DNA of 64,000 nucleotides, from assembly GCA_018822105.1 (NCBI GenBank), contig JAHJLB010000011.1, positions 62,001 through 126,000 on the forward strand, given 5' to 3'. Origin of the DNA: Pseudomonadota bacterium. Its GTDB lineage: Bacteria; Desulfobacterota; Desulfovibrionia; Desulfovibrionales; Desulfovibrionaceae. Under the pieces are notes generated by a model. The model had not been told where the DNA came from, ran no database searches, and was given only the letters and a program-made list of their open reading frames with translations. This document shows positions 21,345-31,600 of this stretch, piece after piece. Position numbers and translations under genes: made by a program. Numbering within the stretch: the first letter of the stretch is position 1; every line of letters starts with the position of its first letter.

Positions 21345-24300
21345 ATGGCTGAAGACAGGCCGGAGACAAGAACACCCCTCCTCCAGCGCAACTGGCTGCG
21401 CCGCACCCTGCTGGCCCTTGGCGCAGGCGCACTTGTGCTGGCCGCGATCATTATCGCCATCCCCCCCCTGGCGTCCTCCAACTGGGCGCGGGCCAAGGTG
21501 GAGCAGGCCCTGGCCTCGGCCACGGGAAAGCCCGCCGCCTTGCGCCTGCTTTCCCTTGGCTGGTCCGACGGCCTGCGCCTGGAAGGGTTGCGCATCGGCC
21601 AGGGCGTCCTGAATGACGAATCCTTCCTCTGCTCACTGGAGCGCCTGCACGTTGAGGTCGGCCTGCTGTCCATTCTGCGCAAGGACCTGCGCCTGCGGAT
21701 TGAAGGCGCGGGTCTGCGGCTGCGCCAGCGCCTGGAGCCAGGGAGCAAGGTGGCGGAGCCGCCGCTTCCGCCCTCCGCCAAACCCCTGTCCGCACGGATT
21801 CAAGAGGCCCTCTCCACCCTGCGCGAAGGCCTCAGGCCCACGCCCCGGCGGGGCGACATGCATGTGCGCGTGGACCTGTCGGACATGACCGTGCGCCTTG
21901 ACCTCGCGGCCAGCAACAGCACTCTGGACCTGCGCGACGCAAGTGTGCAGCTCATCGCCACCGGCCTGGGCCCGGAGCCCCTGCGCCTGGACGCCGGGTT
22001 CGTGGCTGTGTTGAACGGCAGGCAGCTCTCCCCGGTCCGGATCGAGGCCGAGGTGGAAGACCTGGTCGGCAAGGCCGGGCTGCTGGCTCCGGCCCAAGCG
22101 CGCCTGGAGGCCAAAGCCGTCGCCCCCGGGCTGAGCCTCGCGGCCAGGGGCAGCGTGGCCAAGGGCTTCCAGGCCGACCTGCGCCTGGACCTGGCCCAGG
22201 CCGGTGCGCTATTGAAGCCCTTTGCCGGCTCGGCCCTGCCCGAGGCCTCAGGAGCGTTGACCCTGGGCCTGACCCTGGCTCAGCCCGCCGCAGACCGCCT
22301 GGCCCTCGGGCTTTCGGTCGTGGCCGAGGCCCTGCGCGCCTCTGGCGGCACCCTGGGCACCAAGGACATGGGCCCGTTCTCCCTGATCCTGCGGCAGGAG
22401 TCAGACATCGATCTTTCAGCCGGAAGCGCGCTCCTGCCGGGCTCACTCAGCCTGCTGAAGCACAGCGCCATGCGCTGGCAGGGCGAGGCCGCCGGCCTGA
22501 ACGGAGGCAGGCCCAGGATCACCCTGGCGGTGCACCCCCTGCACCTTCAGCTCGACGAAATCCTCTCCCTGGCCCGCGCCTATCTGCCCCCGGGCCTGAG
22601 ACTGGGCGCGGCCACACTCGATGTCGAGGGCGTCGACCTCAAAGCCCTGCTGCCGGAGCAGGCCGGGCAAAGGCCGCACCTGGAAGCCAGCATCGCCGGA
22701 CTTGCCCTGGCGGCCAGCGCCATGACGCGTTCCGCAGGACCGGAGCGCCTGAGCCTGGCCAAGGCCCGGTGGCACGTGGACTCGGCCCAGGCGGTGCTGC
22801 CCGGCGACGGCCCAGGCCGCGTGGAGGTGAGCGCGACTGCGGACATTGAGGGGCTGCGCCTGACTGGACCGTCCCCCCTGGGCGTGAAGCACGCAGCAGC
22901 GACGCTCCTCAGCCTCAAGATGGACGATTTCGACCTGAACCCTGCGGCCCTGTTCGGGATTCTGGGGAACGCCAGCCTGCACATGGCCTGCGAGGCGCAG
23001 GGCATTGACCTGCCAGGCAAGGCCCTGGCGCCTGCGCTGAGCCACACCCTCGCCCTGCGGGCGGACTTTCCGGCCTCCAAAAACGCCACGGCCAGCCTGG
23101 ACGGCCTTGATCTGGACATCCCGCGGCTAAGGATGCTGCCGCCCGGCAAGAAACCGCTGGAGGCCCCGCTCAGCCTGCGCCTGAGCGCGCCGGACATCCG
23201 CCTTGGCGGGCCTGCGCCCCTCACCGCGAACGTGACGGACGCCCGGCTCGCCCTGGACCTGGGCCAGGCCCTGCGCTGCACGGCCACGGGAAGCCTCGGT
23301 GGCGCGGATCTGCGCAGCAGCGGCAAGCTGAACGTGGATGTGCAAAGACTTCTCGGTCTTGCCGCTCCCCTGCTCCCGCGCCAAGCCAAGGGCTCGGGCG
23401 GCCTGGACCTGGACTGGAGGATATCCGCGGCCCTGCCGCCGCAACAAGCCCCTGCGCCGAAAGCGGAAAAGCTCTCCCAGACCCTCAGGCGCCTGGGCTT
23501 TCTCAAAGAGTTTGAGGCCGTGCTCAACCTCACGGAACTGGCTCTGGATTGGCCCCTCGGGGCCAAGGGCCAGCCAGGCGAGACCCTGCGCCTGCGCGGC
23601 CTCACCACGCCCAGGCCCCTGCGCCTGGCCACCAGCGGAGGCCTGCGCAATTCCAGCCTCACCGGCTCCCTGGCCTTCGGCCCCCTGTCCGAGCTGCCCG
23701 GCGCCGGCCCCCTGTCCAAGCCCCTGCGCGGCCTGCTCACCTTCAACCTCGCCCAGCAGGACGCGCGCTCCATGCAGTTTTCCCAGATGCTGCACCTGGA
23801 CGGCCTGGACCTGGACCAGAACCTGCGCCTGACGCTGGACCGCCTGGACCAGGTGCTGGACCGCGACCAGGACCGCCTGGCGGCCATCCTGGAGCAGGTG
23901 GACGGGACCTTGGGCTTCGGCCTCAAGGCCGGATTCAAGTCGCTTCCGGCCAGCTCCGGCAAGGGCCTGGCCGGACAGGGCAACCTGGAAGCCGGTTTCG
24001 ACGCGCGGCTTTCCGCCGGACGCAGCCTAAGCCTGTCCGCACGGCTCCTCAGCCCCGGCATGGACCTGCGCCTGGGGCCGGAACTGGCCCTGAGCGGCCT
24101 GACCAGCACCCTGCGCCTGGACAAAGGATTCACTCTGACGCCTGGCCTGCGCTGCGCCGCGCCCGCACAGAGCGCCCTGCCGCCCCTGTCCGAGCAGGTC
24201 TTTGAACCGGTGCCAACCGCTGCCGGCAGCGGCGATGAATTCGCCCGGGCCATCCTGCATGAGTTCCAATCCGGCGGCGGCAGCCTGGGCTTCAGCCAGA

Positions 24301-25013
24301 TCAAGCTCAAATCCGGCGCCCTGCCCCTGAACCTGCGCGACGTGCATCTGCGCCTGGACACCAGCGGACCGCTGCCGGCCCTGCGCTCCTTCCGCGCAGG
24401 CCTCCTGGGCGGCAACCTTCTCGGCAGCGCCATGATCACGGGTTCACGCGGCAACTACGCCCTGCAGGCCGACTGCGCCTTCACCGGCATCGACCCCGCG
24501 CGCCTGTTCCCGGACAAGGCGCTCAAGGACGCCGGCGACCAGTCCGAGACGGCCGGACGCGTGAGCCTGTCCGCGCCGCTCACCATGGACCCTGAGGCCC
24601 TGCTGCGGCGCCTCAGCCTGAATGCGGACATCACCAGGATCGGGCCGCGCACCCTGGAGCGCATGCTCTACGCCCTGGACCCGGACGAACAGAATGAAGC
24701 CATCGTGCAGCAGCGCCGCCTCATGGGCATCGGCTACCCGCGCTTTGTGCATCTGGGCATGGCCTACGGCAACCTGAGCCTGTCCGGCGAGGTGGAGGTC
24801 AAGGGCTTCCGCCTTGAGCTTCCTCGCATCGACCGCCTGCCCGCGGCCAACCTGCCCATACGCAAACAGCTGGCCAAGGCGCTGGTCCCTGTGCCCGCCC
24901 TCGTCAACATCCTGGACGCCATCTCGGCTGGAGGCATCTGCCGCGATCCGGCAGGCCCGCCCGGCGCGCTCAAGGTTGTCCAGAACACCGTTCAAGAAGG
25001 AGTCGCCCCATGA
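21345..25013 (+). CDS. YdbH-like AsmA-superfamily envelope protein (large)
   Basis: The 1222-residue protein has a single N-terminal membrane anchor (about residues 20-45) and a long, repetitive, Leu/Gly-rich beta periplasmic part. Segments such as LRIEGAGLRLRQRLEP, FSLILRQESDIDLS and LRLDTSGPLPAL recall AsmA/YdbH-type repeating-beta-groove proteins that bridge the envelope for lipid transport. The C-terminus (IGPRTLERMLYALDPDEQNE, then LPIRKQLAKALVPVPALVNI) also fits YdbH. The next gene is YdbL-like, which supports the call. The ATG at 21345 is preferred, since the anchor follows it closely; an ATG at 21279 is possible. It ends in an ATGA overlap. Confidence 0.75.
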   Translation: MAEDRPETRTPLLQRNWLRRTLLALGAGALVLAAIIIAIPPLASSNWARAKVEQALASATGKPAALRLLSLGWSDGLRLEGLRIGQGVLNDESFLCSLERLHVEVGLLSILRKDLRLRIEGAGLRLRQRLEPGSKVAEPPLPPSAKPLSARIQEALSTLREGLRPTPRRGDMHVRVDLSDMTVRLDLAASNSTLDLRDASVQLIATGLGPEPLRLDAGFVAVLNGRQLSPVRIEAEVEDLVGKAGLLAPAQARLEAKAVAPGLSLAARGSVAKGFQADLRLDLAQAGALLKPFAGSALPEASGALTLGLTLAQPAADRLALGLSVVAEALRASGGTLGTKDMGPFSLILRQESDIDLSAGSALLPGSLSLLKHSAMRWQGEAAGLNGGRPRITLAVHPLHLQLDEILSLARAYLPPGLRLGAATLDVEGVDLKALLPEQAGQRPHLEASIAGLALAASAMTRSAGPERLSLAKARWHVDSAQAVLPGDGPGRVEVSATADIEGLRLTGPSPLGVKHAAATLLSLKMDDFDLNPAALFGILGNASLHMACEAQGIDLPGKALAPALSHTLALRADFPASKNATASLDGLDLDIPRLRMLPPGKKPLEAPLSLRLSAPDIRLGGPAPLTANVTDARLALDLGQALRCTATGSLGGADLRSSGKLNVDVQRLLGLAAPLLPRQAKGSGGLDLDWRISAALPPQQAPAPKAEKLSQTLRRLGFLKEFEAVLNLTELALDWPLGAKGQPGETLRLRGLTTPRPLRLATSGGLRNSSLTGSLAFGPLSELPGAGPLSKPLRGLLTFNLAQQDARSMQFSQMLHLDGLDLDQNLRLTLDRLDQVLDRDQDRLAAILEQVDGTLGFGLKAGFKSLPASSGKGLAGQGNLEAGFDARLSAGRSLSLSARLLSPGMDLRLGPELALSGLTSTLRLDKGFTLTPGLRCAAPAQSALPPLSEQVFEPVPTAAGSGDEFARAILHEFQSGGGSLGFSQIKLKSGALPLNLRDVHLRLDTSGPLPALRSFRAGLLGGNLLGSAMITGSRGNYALQADCAFTGIDPARLFPDKALKDAGDQSETAGRVSLSAPLTMDPEALLRRLSLNADITRIGPRTLERMLYALDPDEQNEAIVQQRRLMGIGYPRFVHLGMAYGNLSLSGEVEVKGFRLELPRIDRLPAANLPIRKQLAKALVPVPALVNILDAISAGGICRDPAGPPGALKVVQNTVQEGVAP

Positions 25014-25603
25014 AACGCCTGATCCTGGCTGCCGCCCTCGCCGCCCACGCCGCCCTCGCCGGGTGCACCCTGGCCGAGGTCAAAGTCAATGTGGCCAGCG
25101 AGCGCACCTCGCTGGAGAACCAGATCCTCGGCTCCTACAATTCCCTGTCCGAAGAGACGCTGCTTGTGGCCTCCGTGCGCGGCGTGGACCCCCTCGGCCA
25201 CATCCAGACCCCGCCGCGCAGGAGCCGCGAGCAGCAGGACGCCATCACCGCCATGCAGGTCATGAGCTTCCATGCCGATGACGTGGAGGCCTTCAAACGC
25301 CTGGGCTGGGCGGGCGAGGACAACCAGGGGCTGCTCAAGGGCTTCCCCATCACGCGCGAGCATGCCCCGGACGAGTTCAGGGACTTTGCCGCGCGCTACC
25401 GTCAGCAGGAGTTCGACGCCGTGCTGGCCGAGGTCAACCGCGCCCGGGAAAGCGTCATGCGCCGTGCGGTGGAGACCAACACCGCCCTGACCCAGGCCGA
25501 CCTGCCCAAGGTCCGCGCCGTGTTCGCCAAGCTGGCCGCGGATACGGCCAAGCCCGGGGAAAGGCTGCAATCCTCCGATGGAACCTGGACGGTGAAGAAA
25601 TGA
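25010..25603 (+). CDS. YdbL-like DUF1318 lipoprotein
   Basis: The 197-residue lipoprotein has lipobox LAGC near residue 19, followed by a beta stretch (EVKVNVASERTSLENQIL). Its C-terminal half matches DUF1318/YdbL: LAEVNRARESVMRRAVETNT, then a closing DTAKPGERLQSSDGTWTVKK. In E. coli, YdbL assists the YdbH-YnbE envelope bridge, and YnbE is a separate small lipoprotein. Here no ynbE gene exists, and the lipid anchor plus short beta part may supply the YnbE function in the same chain. Overlaps by ATGA on both sides bind it to the YdbH-like and CHAT genes. Confidence 0.78.
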   Translation: MKRLILAAALAAHAALAGCTLAEVKVNVASERTSLENQILGSYNSLSEETLLVASVRGVDPLGHIQTPPRRSREQQDAITAMQVMSFHADDVEAFKRLGWAGEDNQGLLKGFPITREHAPDEFRDFAARYRQQEFDAVLAEVNRARESVMRRAVETNTALTQADLPKVRAVFAKLAADTAKPGERLQSSDGTWTVKK

Positions 25604-28600
25604 ACGCGCGCCCCTTCCGACAACTCCTGGCAGGGGCGGCGCTGGCGCTGGTCCTGCTGCCCTGGCCCGTCCCGGCGTCGGCGGCGGAATCATCCGCCCA
25701 GCCCATTCTTTCCGCCAAGGCCATGGCCGAGGACGCCCTGCGGCCGCAGCTTCCCCGCACGGCGCCGCGCCGCCTGGACGTGAACGTCCCCGTGCAGGTC
25801 AGCTTCGAGACGGGCGACGTGCTGCACATGGACATCACCCCGGACGGGAAATGGATGGCCTACACGCGCCAGAGCGGCGGCTACCACGAGCTCTGGCTGC
25901 GCAGCCTGGACGCATCCCTCTCCGTGTTGCCCAGGCGCCTGGCCCCGGCCCTGGCCGACCGCCAGTCCCCGGCCCTTTCCCCGGATGGCCGCCGCCTGGC
26001 CTTTGTGGGCGCGGAGGACGACGTCAAGGGCGACATCTACCTCCTCGACCTGTCCAGGCCGGAGGCCCAACCGCTGAAGCTGACCGGGCGCGACACCGAA
26101 GATGCTGCCCCCTGCTTCAGCCCGGACGGAAAGGCGCTGTACTTCCAGCAACGCGCCCAGGGCGACACGCTCCGGCGAATCGCCGTCCTGGACCTTGCCA
26201 AGGCCAAGGCAGTCCCTCAGTTTCTGGACACCAGGGGCGACGCCGCCAGCCCCGCCCTTTCCCCGGATGGCCGCCGCCTGGCCTTCGTCTCCCAGCGCAC
26301 CGGCGTGGCCTCGGTGTACGTCATGGACCTGCCATCCAACCAGGCCCCGGCGGAACCCAGAAAATTGACCCCAGGCTCCCTGCCCGAGGCCTTTCCGCGC
26401 TTCACGCCGGACGGCGCTGCCGTGCTCTTCGCCACAGCCCCGGCCTTTGGCCTGACGGCAGGCGGCAGGCCCGGCGGCCCGGCCATCCAGACCGTCATCG
26501 CCAGCGCCCCTGCGCAGGGCGGCCGGCCCGTGGCCCTGACCTCGGCGCAATACTCCGACCTGTCGCCTGTGCCGGCCTCTGGCAGGCTGTACCACATCAG
26601 CGCACGCTCTGGCCCGGCCAATGTCTGGAGCCTGCCGCCCGAGGGCGAGATACCGCCCAGGAGCGCAGGCGACCTGTTGGCCCTGGCCGAGACCTTGGCC
26701 AGCCAGATCCCCCTGGATCGGCATCTGACCATCCTGGCCCTGAACGCGGCAGCCCGCGCCGCCGGAGACAGCGGCCCCCTGGCCGCCAAGGCCAGGTTCA
26801 ATGAAGGCCGCCAATACGAAGGCCTCGGACAGGAAGCGGCGGCGCAGAAAGCCTATGAAGCAGCCACGGCCCTGAACGCGCAGCCGGACTCCGGCTTGGC
26901 GCGGATCCGCGCCCAGTTGCTGGCCACGGCCGCCGAACGCAGGCAGGCGCTGAACGACAAGGGGCGGCTGGCCGCGCTCCAGGCTGGCCTGAAGAGCCTT
27001 GGCGCAATGGCCGCACAGCCCGGCGACGCGCGGGTCCAGACCCAGGCCCACCTGGAGCAGGCCCGGCTGCTGCTGGAGGCCAGCGGCGACTCCAAGGCCT
27101 TGGGCGAGGCCATCCGCATCCTGGATGCGCAACTGACCATACCCGGCACGGCGCCGGAGCAGGCGGCCGAGGCCCTGTTCCTCAAGGCCGAAACCTTTGG
27201 GCGCATCGGGCAGGTGCAGGCCGTGCTGCCCCTCTATGCCCGGGTCATCGGCGAGTATCCGGAAAATGGCCCCTGGGCCGACCTGGCCGTGTCGCGCGTG
27301 CTGGAGCGCACCGTGGACGCCGCCGGGCCAAAGCCAGAGGACCGCGCCCAGGCGCTGCTTCTGCTCTCCGGCCAGAACCGCGGCTCCCTTCCCAAGCTCT
27401 CCCTTGGGGCCCTGAACCGTCTGGGCGACGTCTACTACGCCGCCGACGAGTGGTCCAAGGCCAAGGACGCCTACCGCCAGGCCCTGGGCGGGGCCAAGGA
27501 TGCCCCGCAGGTGGCCACGCAACTGGCGGCGGCGCGTCTGGCCCTGGCCGAGATTTTGTACCGCGAGGAGCGCTTCCATCAGGCCCTGGACCTCTACGAG
27601 ACCGAAATGGCCTCGCGGCCTTACGAGGACCGGCTGTATCGCCTGGCCAAGGCCGCGCACCTGCGCAAGTCCACCGCCGCCGGCGACTATCTGCTGCGCA
27701 TCGGCGAGGTGCCCTCGGCCCGGTCCATCTTCGCCGGGCTCCTGCGCGACGACCCGGACTTCGTGCCCGCGCACCGGGGCATGATCCGCGCCAGCGCGGC
27801 CCTCAAAACCATTCCGGCCACCCTGGCCGAATACCGCGCCCAGCTCGCCGCAAAACCAGGCGACGCCACCCTGCTCTACGCCACTGGCCTCACCCTGACC
27901 TACCTGAACGGCAAGGCTCCGCTCCTGGAGGGCCGCGAGCTCATCAGCCGTGCCATCCTGAAGAACGGCCAGGTGGAATACTTCCATCAGACCCTGGGCT
28001 ACATCGATGAGGTGCTGGAGACCGTGCACGGCGAACGCGGCCGGCTGGAGGCAGCCCTGGAGTCCTACCAGCGCGCCCGGTTCCTCAACGCCCGGGAGCA
28101 GAACCCGGAGAACGCCGCCAACCTCGATCTGAACATCGGCAACATCCACTTTCTCCTGGGCCAGTATGCCCAGGCCTTCGAGGAATACCGCAAGCGCCAG
28201 GAGTCCCAGGTCGCCTTCGACAACGAGGAGACCGAGATACTGTTCTACCAGCGCTTCGGCACCTCGGCCTTCCAGGCCAAGGAGCGGGACGAGCCCACCC
28301 TGGCCTTCGCCAAGTCCCTGGAGCTCGTCGAGCGGCGCATCCAGCCCAAATACGCCTCGGAGATCTTTGGCCGCATCAACAAGTTCGTCTTTGACCGCGT
28401 GCTGACGCCAGCCCTGGGACGCGGGGAGGCGCAGCAGGAGGCCAAGGAGCTGGCCACGCGCCAGTCGGAATTGAACAACCGGCTGTTTGAGGCCAGCATC
28501 AAGCCCGCCGGGCCGCCGCCGGACCCGGCCTGGGAAGGGTACGTCAAGGCCGTGCAGTCCCTGCTCTTGGAGCAGGAGGGCATCATCGCCGAGCTGCCGC

Positions 28601-31600
28601 CGCTCATCCTCAACGACCGCGAAGCCAACATGCAGACCCTGGCCGTCATGGCCGGAAAGGTGCGCGAGGCCCTCGGCTTCCCGCCGCGCTTCGTGCAGCT
28701 GCGCGCCGAGCTTCATGACCGCCTGGGCCTGGCCTATCAGGAGGCCGGGCGCTGGCGCGAGGCCCGGGAATCCTTTGAGAAGGCCCTGGCCATGAACGCC
28801 GCCCTTGGGCTGAACCAGAACCTCACGGCCAACCAGCGCTCCGTGGCCTACAACGCCTTCATGGAGGCCGGGCTGACCACGGGCCAGGACCGGGACCGGC
28901 TCCTGGAAAGCGCGGAAAAGGGATTTGCGCGCATTGCCGAGCTGGTGAAAAAGTACGGCGTGGCCGACAAAAAAGGCGGCGGCCGCAAAAAGGGCCTGAT
29001 CAACATCGACCTGGACGTGAGCCTGGACAAGTCCAGCGCATCCCAGGCCGCCTATGGCTTCACCGCCGAGCAGGAGCTCCGCCTGGCCGAGTCATTCCTG
29101 GCGCGCATCGCCACCGAGCGCGGCCGCCCCAGGGAGGCCCTGGGACTGGTGGAGCGCCAGTCCAGCGCCTTTGCCACAGGCGACATCGCCCCGCAGGACG
29201 CCTTCGGCGCGGCGCTGCTGCTGCACCGGGCCGGCCTGCTTGAATCGTCCCTGGGCCGGGAGGCCGTAGCCTTCGAACGCTTCAGGCGTTCCGCGGAGCT
29301 GGCCCTGGAGCTCAAGAATCCCGTGAGCACCTCGCTCAACGTGGCCGACATGGCCGCGACCCTGCTGCGCCTGCCCGTGGAGGCCAAGGACTTCGCCCCG
29401 CGCCTGAGCGAACTGCGCCGCCTGGAATCCCTGGCCGCCGGATCCCTGCGCCGCACGCTTTCCGGCGGCGGCTCCCTGGCCGTTCCGGCCTTCCAGAACA
29501 TCATGGCCGCGCAGAACCTGGCCCTGGCCGAACGCCTTCCGGTTGCGGACGCAGGCGCAGCCGCCCTGCGCATGGACAGCCTGAGCCGCGCCGGCCAGCG
29601 CCTGGCCGAAGGCCTGGCCTGGTTCAAGGATAATCCGCCGGCGGGCAGCCGGCGGGCCCTGGCCCTGAACGCAGCCCTGCGCCTGAATCTGGCCGAGCTG
29701 GCCCTGCGCCTGGGCGAGGACGACGCCCGCGCCGAACACCTGCAGGCCGCCCTGGCCCTGGCCGACCAGGGCCTGCTGCCGGGTATGCGCTGGCGCGCCC
29801 TGGCCGGGCTGGGACGTCTCACGGAGGGCCTGGCTGTGGTCCAGGGCCTGCCCCTGGACGAGGCCTCCTGCGGCGCGGGGGAAATCACCGGGGCCTTTGC
29901 GCCGCTGGTTGCCGCCCTCATCGACGCAGGCAAGGCCGAAAACGCTTACAATCTCATGGAACGCCTGTCCGAGCTGGAGCGCGTGGGCCGCATGGGCCGG
30001 CTCGGCGTGGCCCGGCCCACAGACGCCGAGGCCGGTCTGCTGCGCCGCACGGCCTTGCGCCTGCTGGCCGTCCGCGGCCTCAAGGCGCAAATCACATCGG
30101 CCAAGGGTCCGGAGGCCGGCCAAACCCGCGCGGACCTTGCGCGCCGCCTGGAGCAGGAGGAGGAGATCCTCCGCCGCGACCTGGGCCAGGACCGGGAGTC
30201 CCTGCCCGGCGTGGCCCGCATCGGGGCCAGCCCGACCGAACAGGACTGGCTGGCCATCCTCCACGGCCTGACCCTGGAGACCGCCGCAGCAGCGGAGGCC
30301 GCCGTGAGCACCGGCGCGAGTGCCCAGCGCGCCCGCTACACCGAGCTTCTGGCCCGGCTCGGCGCGCTCAAGGTTGAGGCCGGAAAATCCATCGGCAGGC
30401 TGGACGCTCCCGGCGTTCTCGGCCTTTTCCTGGCCGCCCCTGCCGAGGCCATCGACCTCATGGAGAACCTGCCCAGGGGGGTCAGCGCCCTGCGCATCGT
30501 GGCCCTGCCCTCGCCGCGCCGCGATTCCCTGCGCTGGGCCGGCCTGCGCCTGGACGCCGACACGGTGCGCGCCGTGGAATTGGGCACGGGGCAGCGCCCG
30601 GCCATTCCGGCACTGGCGGCCAATGAACGCCGCATCCTGGCCTATGAGGAGCCTTCGGCCCTGCCGGCCCAGGAGCTGCGCACATCCCAGGCGGCCGGCT
30701 TGAGCGGCACGCACCTGGTGCGTTCCCTCAAGTCCCGCAAGCCCTTCCGCAAGAACCTCATGTTCCTTTCCGGCACGGCGCCCGCCGCCCTGCCAGGGCT
30801 GAAGGCCTATGAGGTTCAGGCCGTGCAGCCCGGCTCGCCGAACCTGCTGCAGGCCGTGGCCTCGGCCCACACGCTGGTGTCGAATCTTCCCGCGCGTCAG
30901 ACCCACTCCGCACCCAGCCGCCAGGACGAGCTACCGGTGCGTTTCCTGGCCCTGTCGCCGGACAAGGGCGAACCCCTGGCTCTGGCCGGCCTGGCCGCCG
31001 CCATGCAGGACGTGTCCCTGGCCGTGCTGCCCCAGGCCTTTGCCGAGGATCTGCCGCTGGTGGCGCACCTGCTGTCGCTCTATGGCGTGCCCTCCGTGCT
31101 GGGGGCCCAGGACCCGAGCGCCAAGGCCTTCACCGAACCCTTCCTGGCCGCCTATGCCGAGGCCTCGGCTTCGGGCTCCCGGATGAGGGCTCAGGACGCG
31201 GCCAAGGACGCCGCGCCCTGGCTCCTGCTGGGCGATCCCGGCCTGAGCGCCCAGGAGGCCGGCGCCTTCGCCGCCACCCAGTTCGCCCGCTACGTGCGCT
31301 CCGGCATGGAGGCCTTCAAGGCCGGGCGGCATCCGCAGGCCCTGGCCTTGTTCGAAAACGCCCTGCGCGTGGCCCGGTCCTCGGACCAGTTCAAGAAGCA
31401 CCTGCCCGACCTGCTGTCCTATGGACGGGAAAGCGCCTACGCCTCGGAGCAGTTCGACAAGTCCCTGGCCTTCGCCCGGGAGCTGGCCCTGCTGGTGGCC
31501 AAGACCAGTCCGGATACCCCAGCCCACGCCGAGGCCCTTATGCGCCTGGGCCTGGTCCATGCGCGCCTGGAGCAGTATGCCCAGGCCATCCCGGCCCTGG

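Noticed and set aside
22580-24454. 624-codon minus-strand open frame inside the YdbH-like gene
   Set aside because: Arg/Ser/Pro-rich shadow of a GC-rich gene, with no ribosome site or recognisable fold.
25690-28716. 1008-codon minus-strand open frame opposite the CHAT gene
   Set aside because: Gly/Gln/Leu-rich antisense shadow; the plus-strand frame has clear domains and catalytic motifs.
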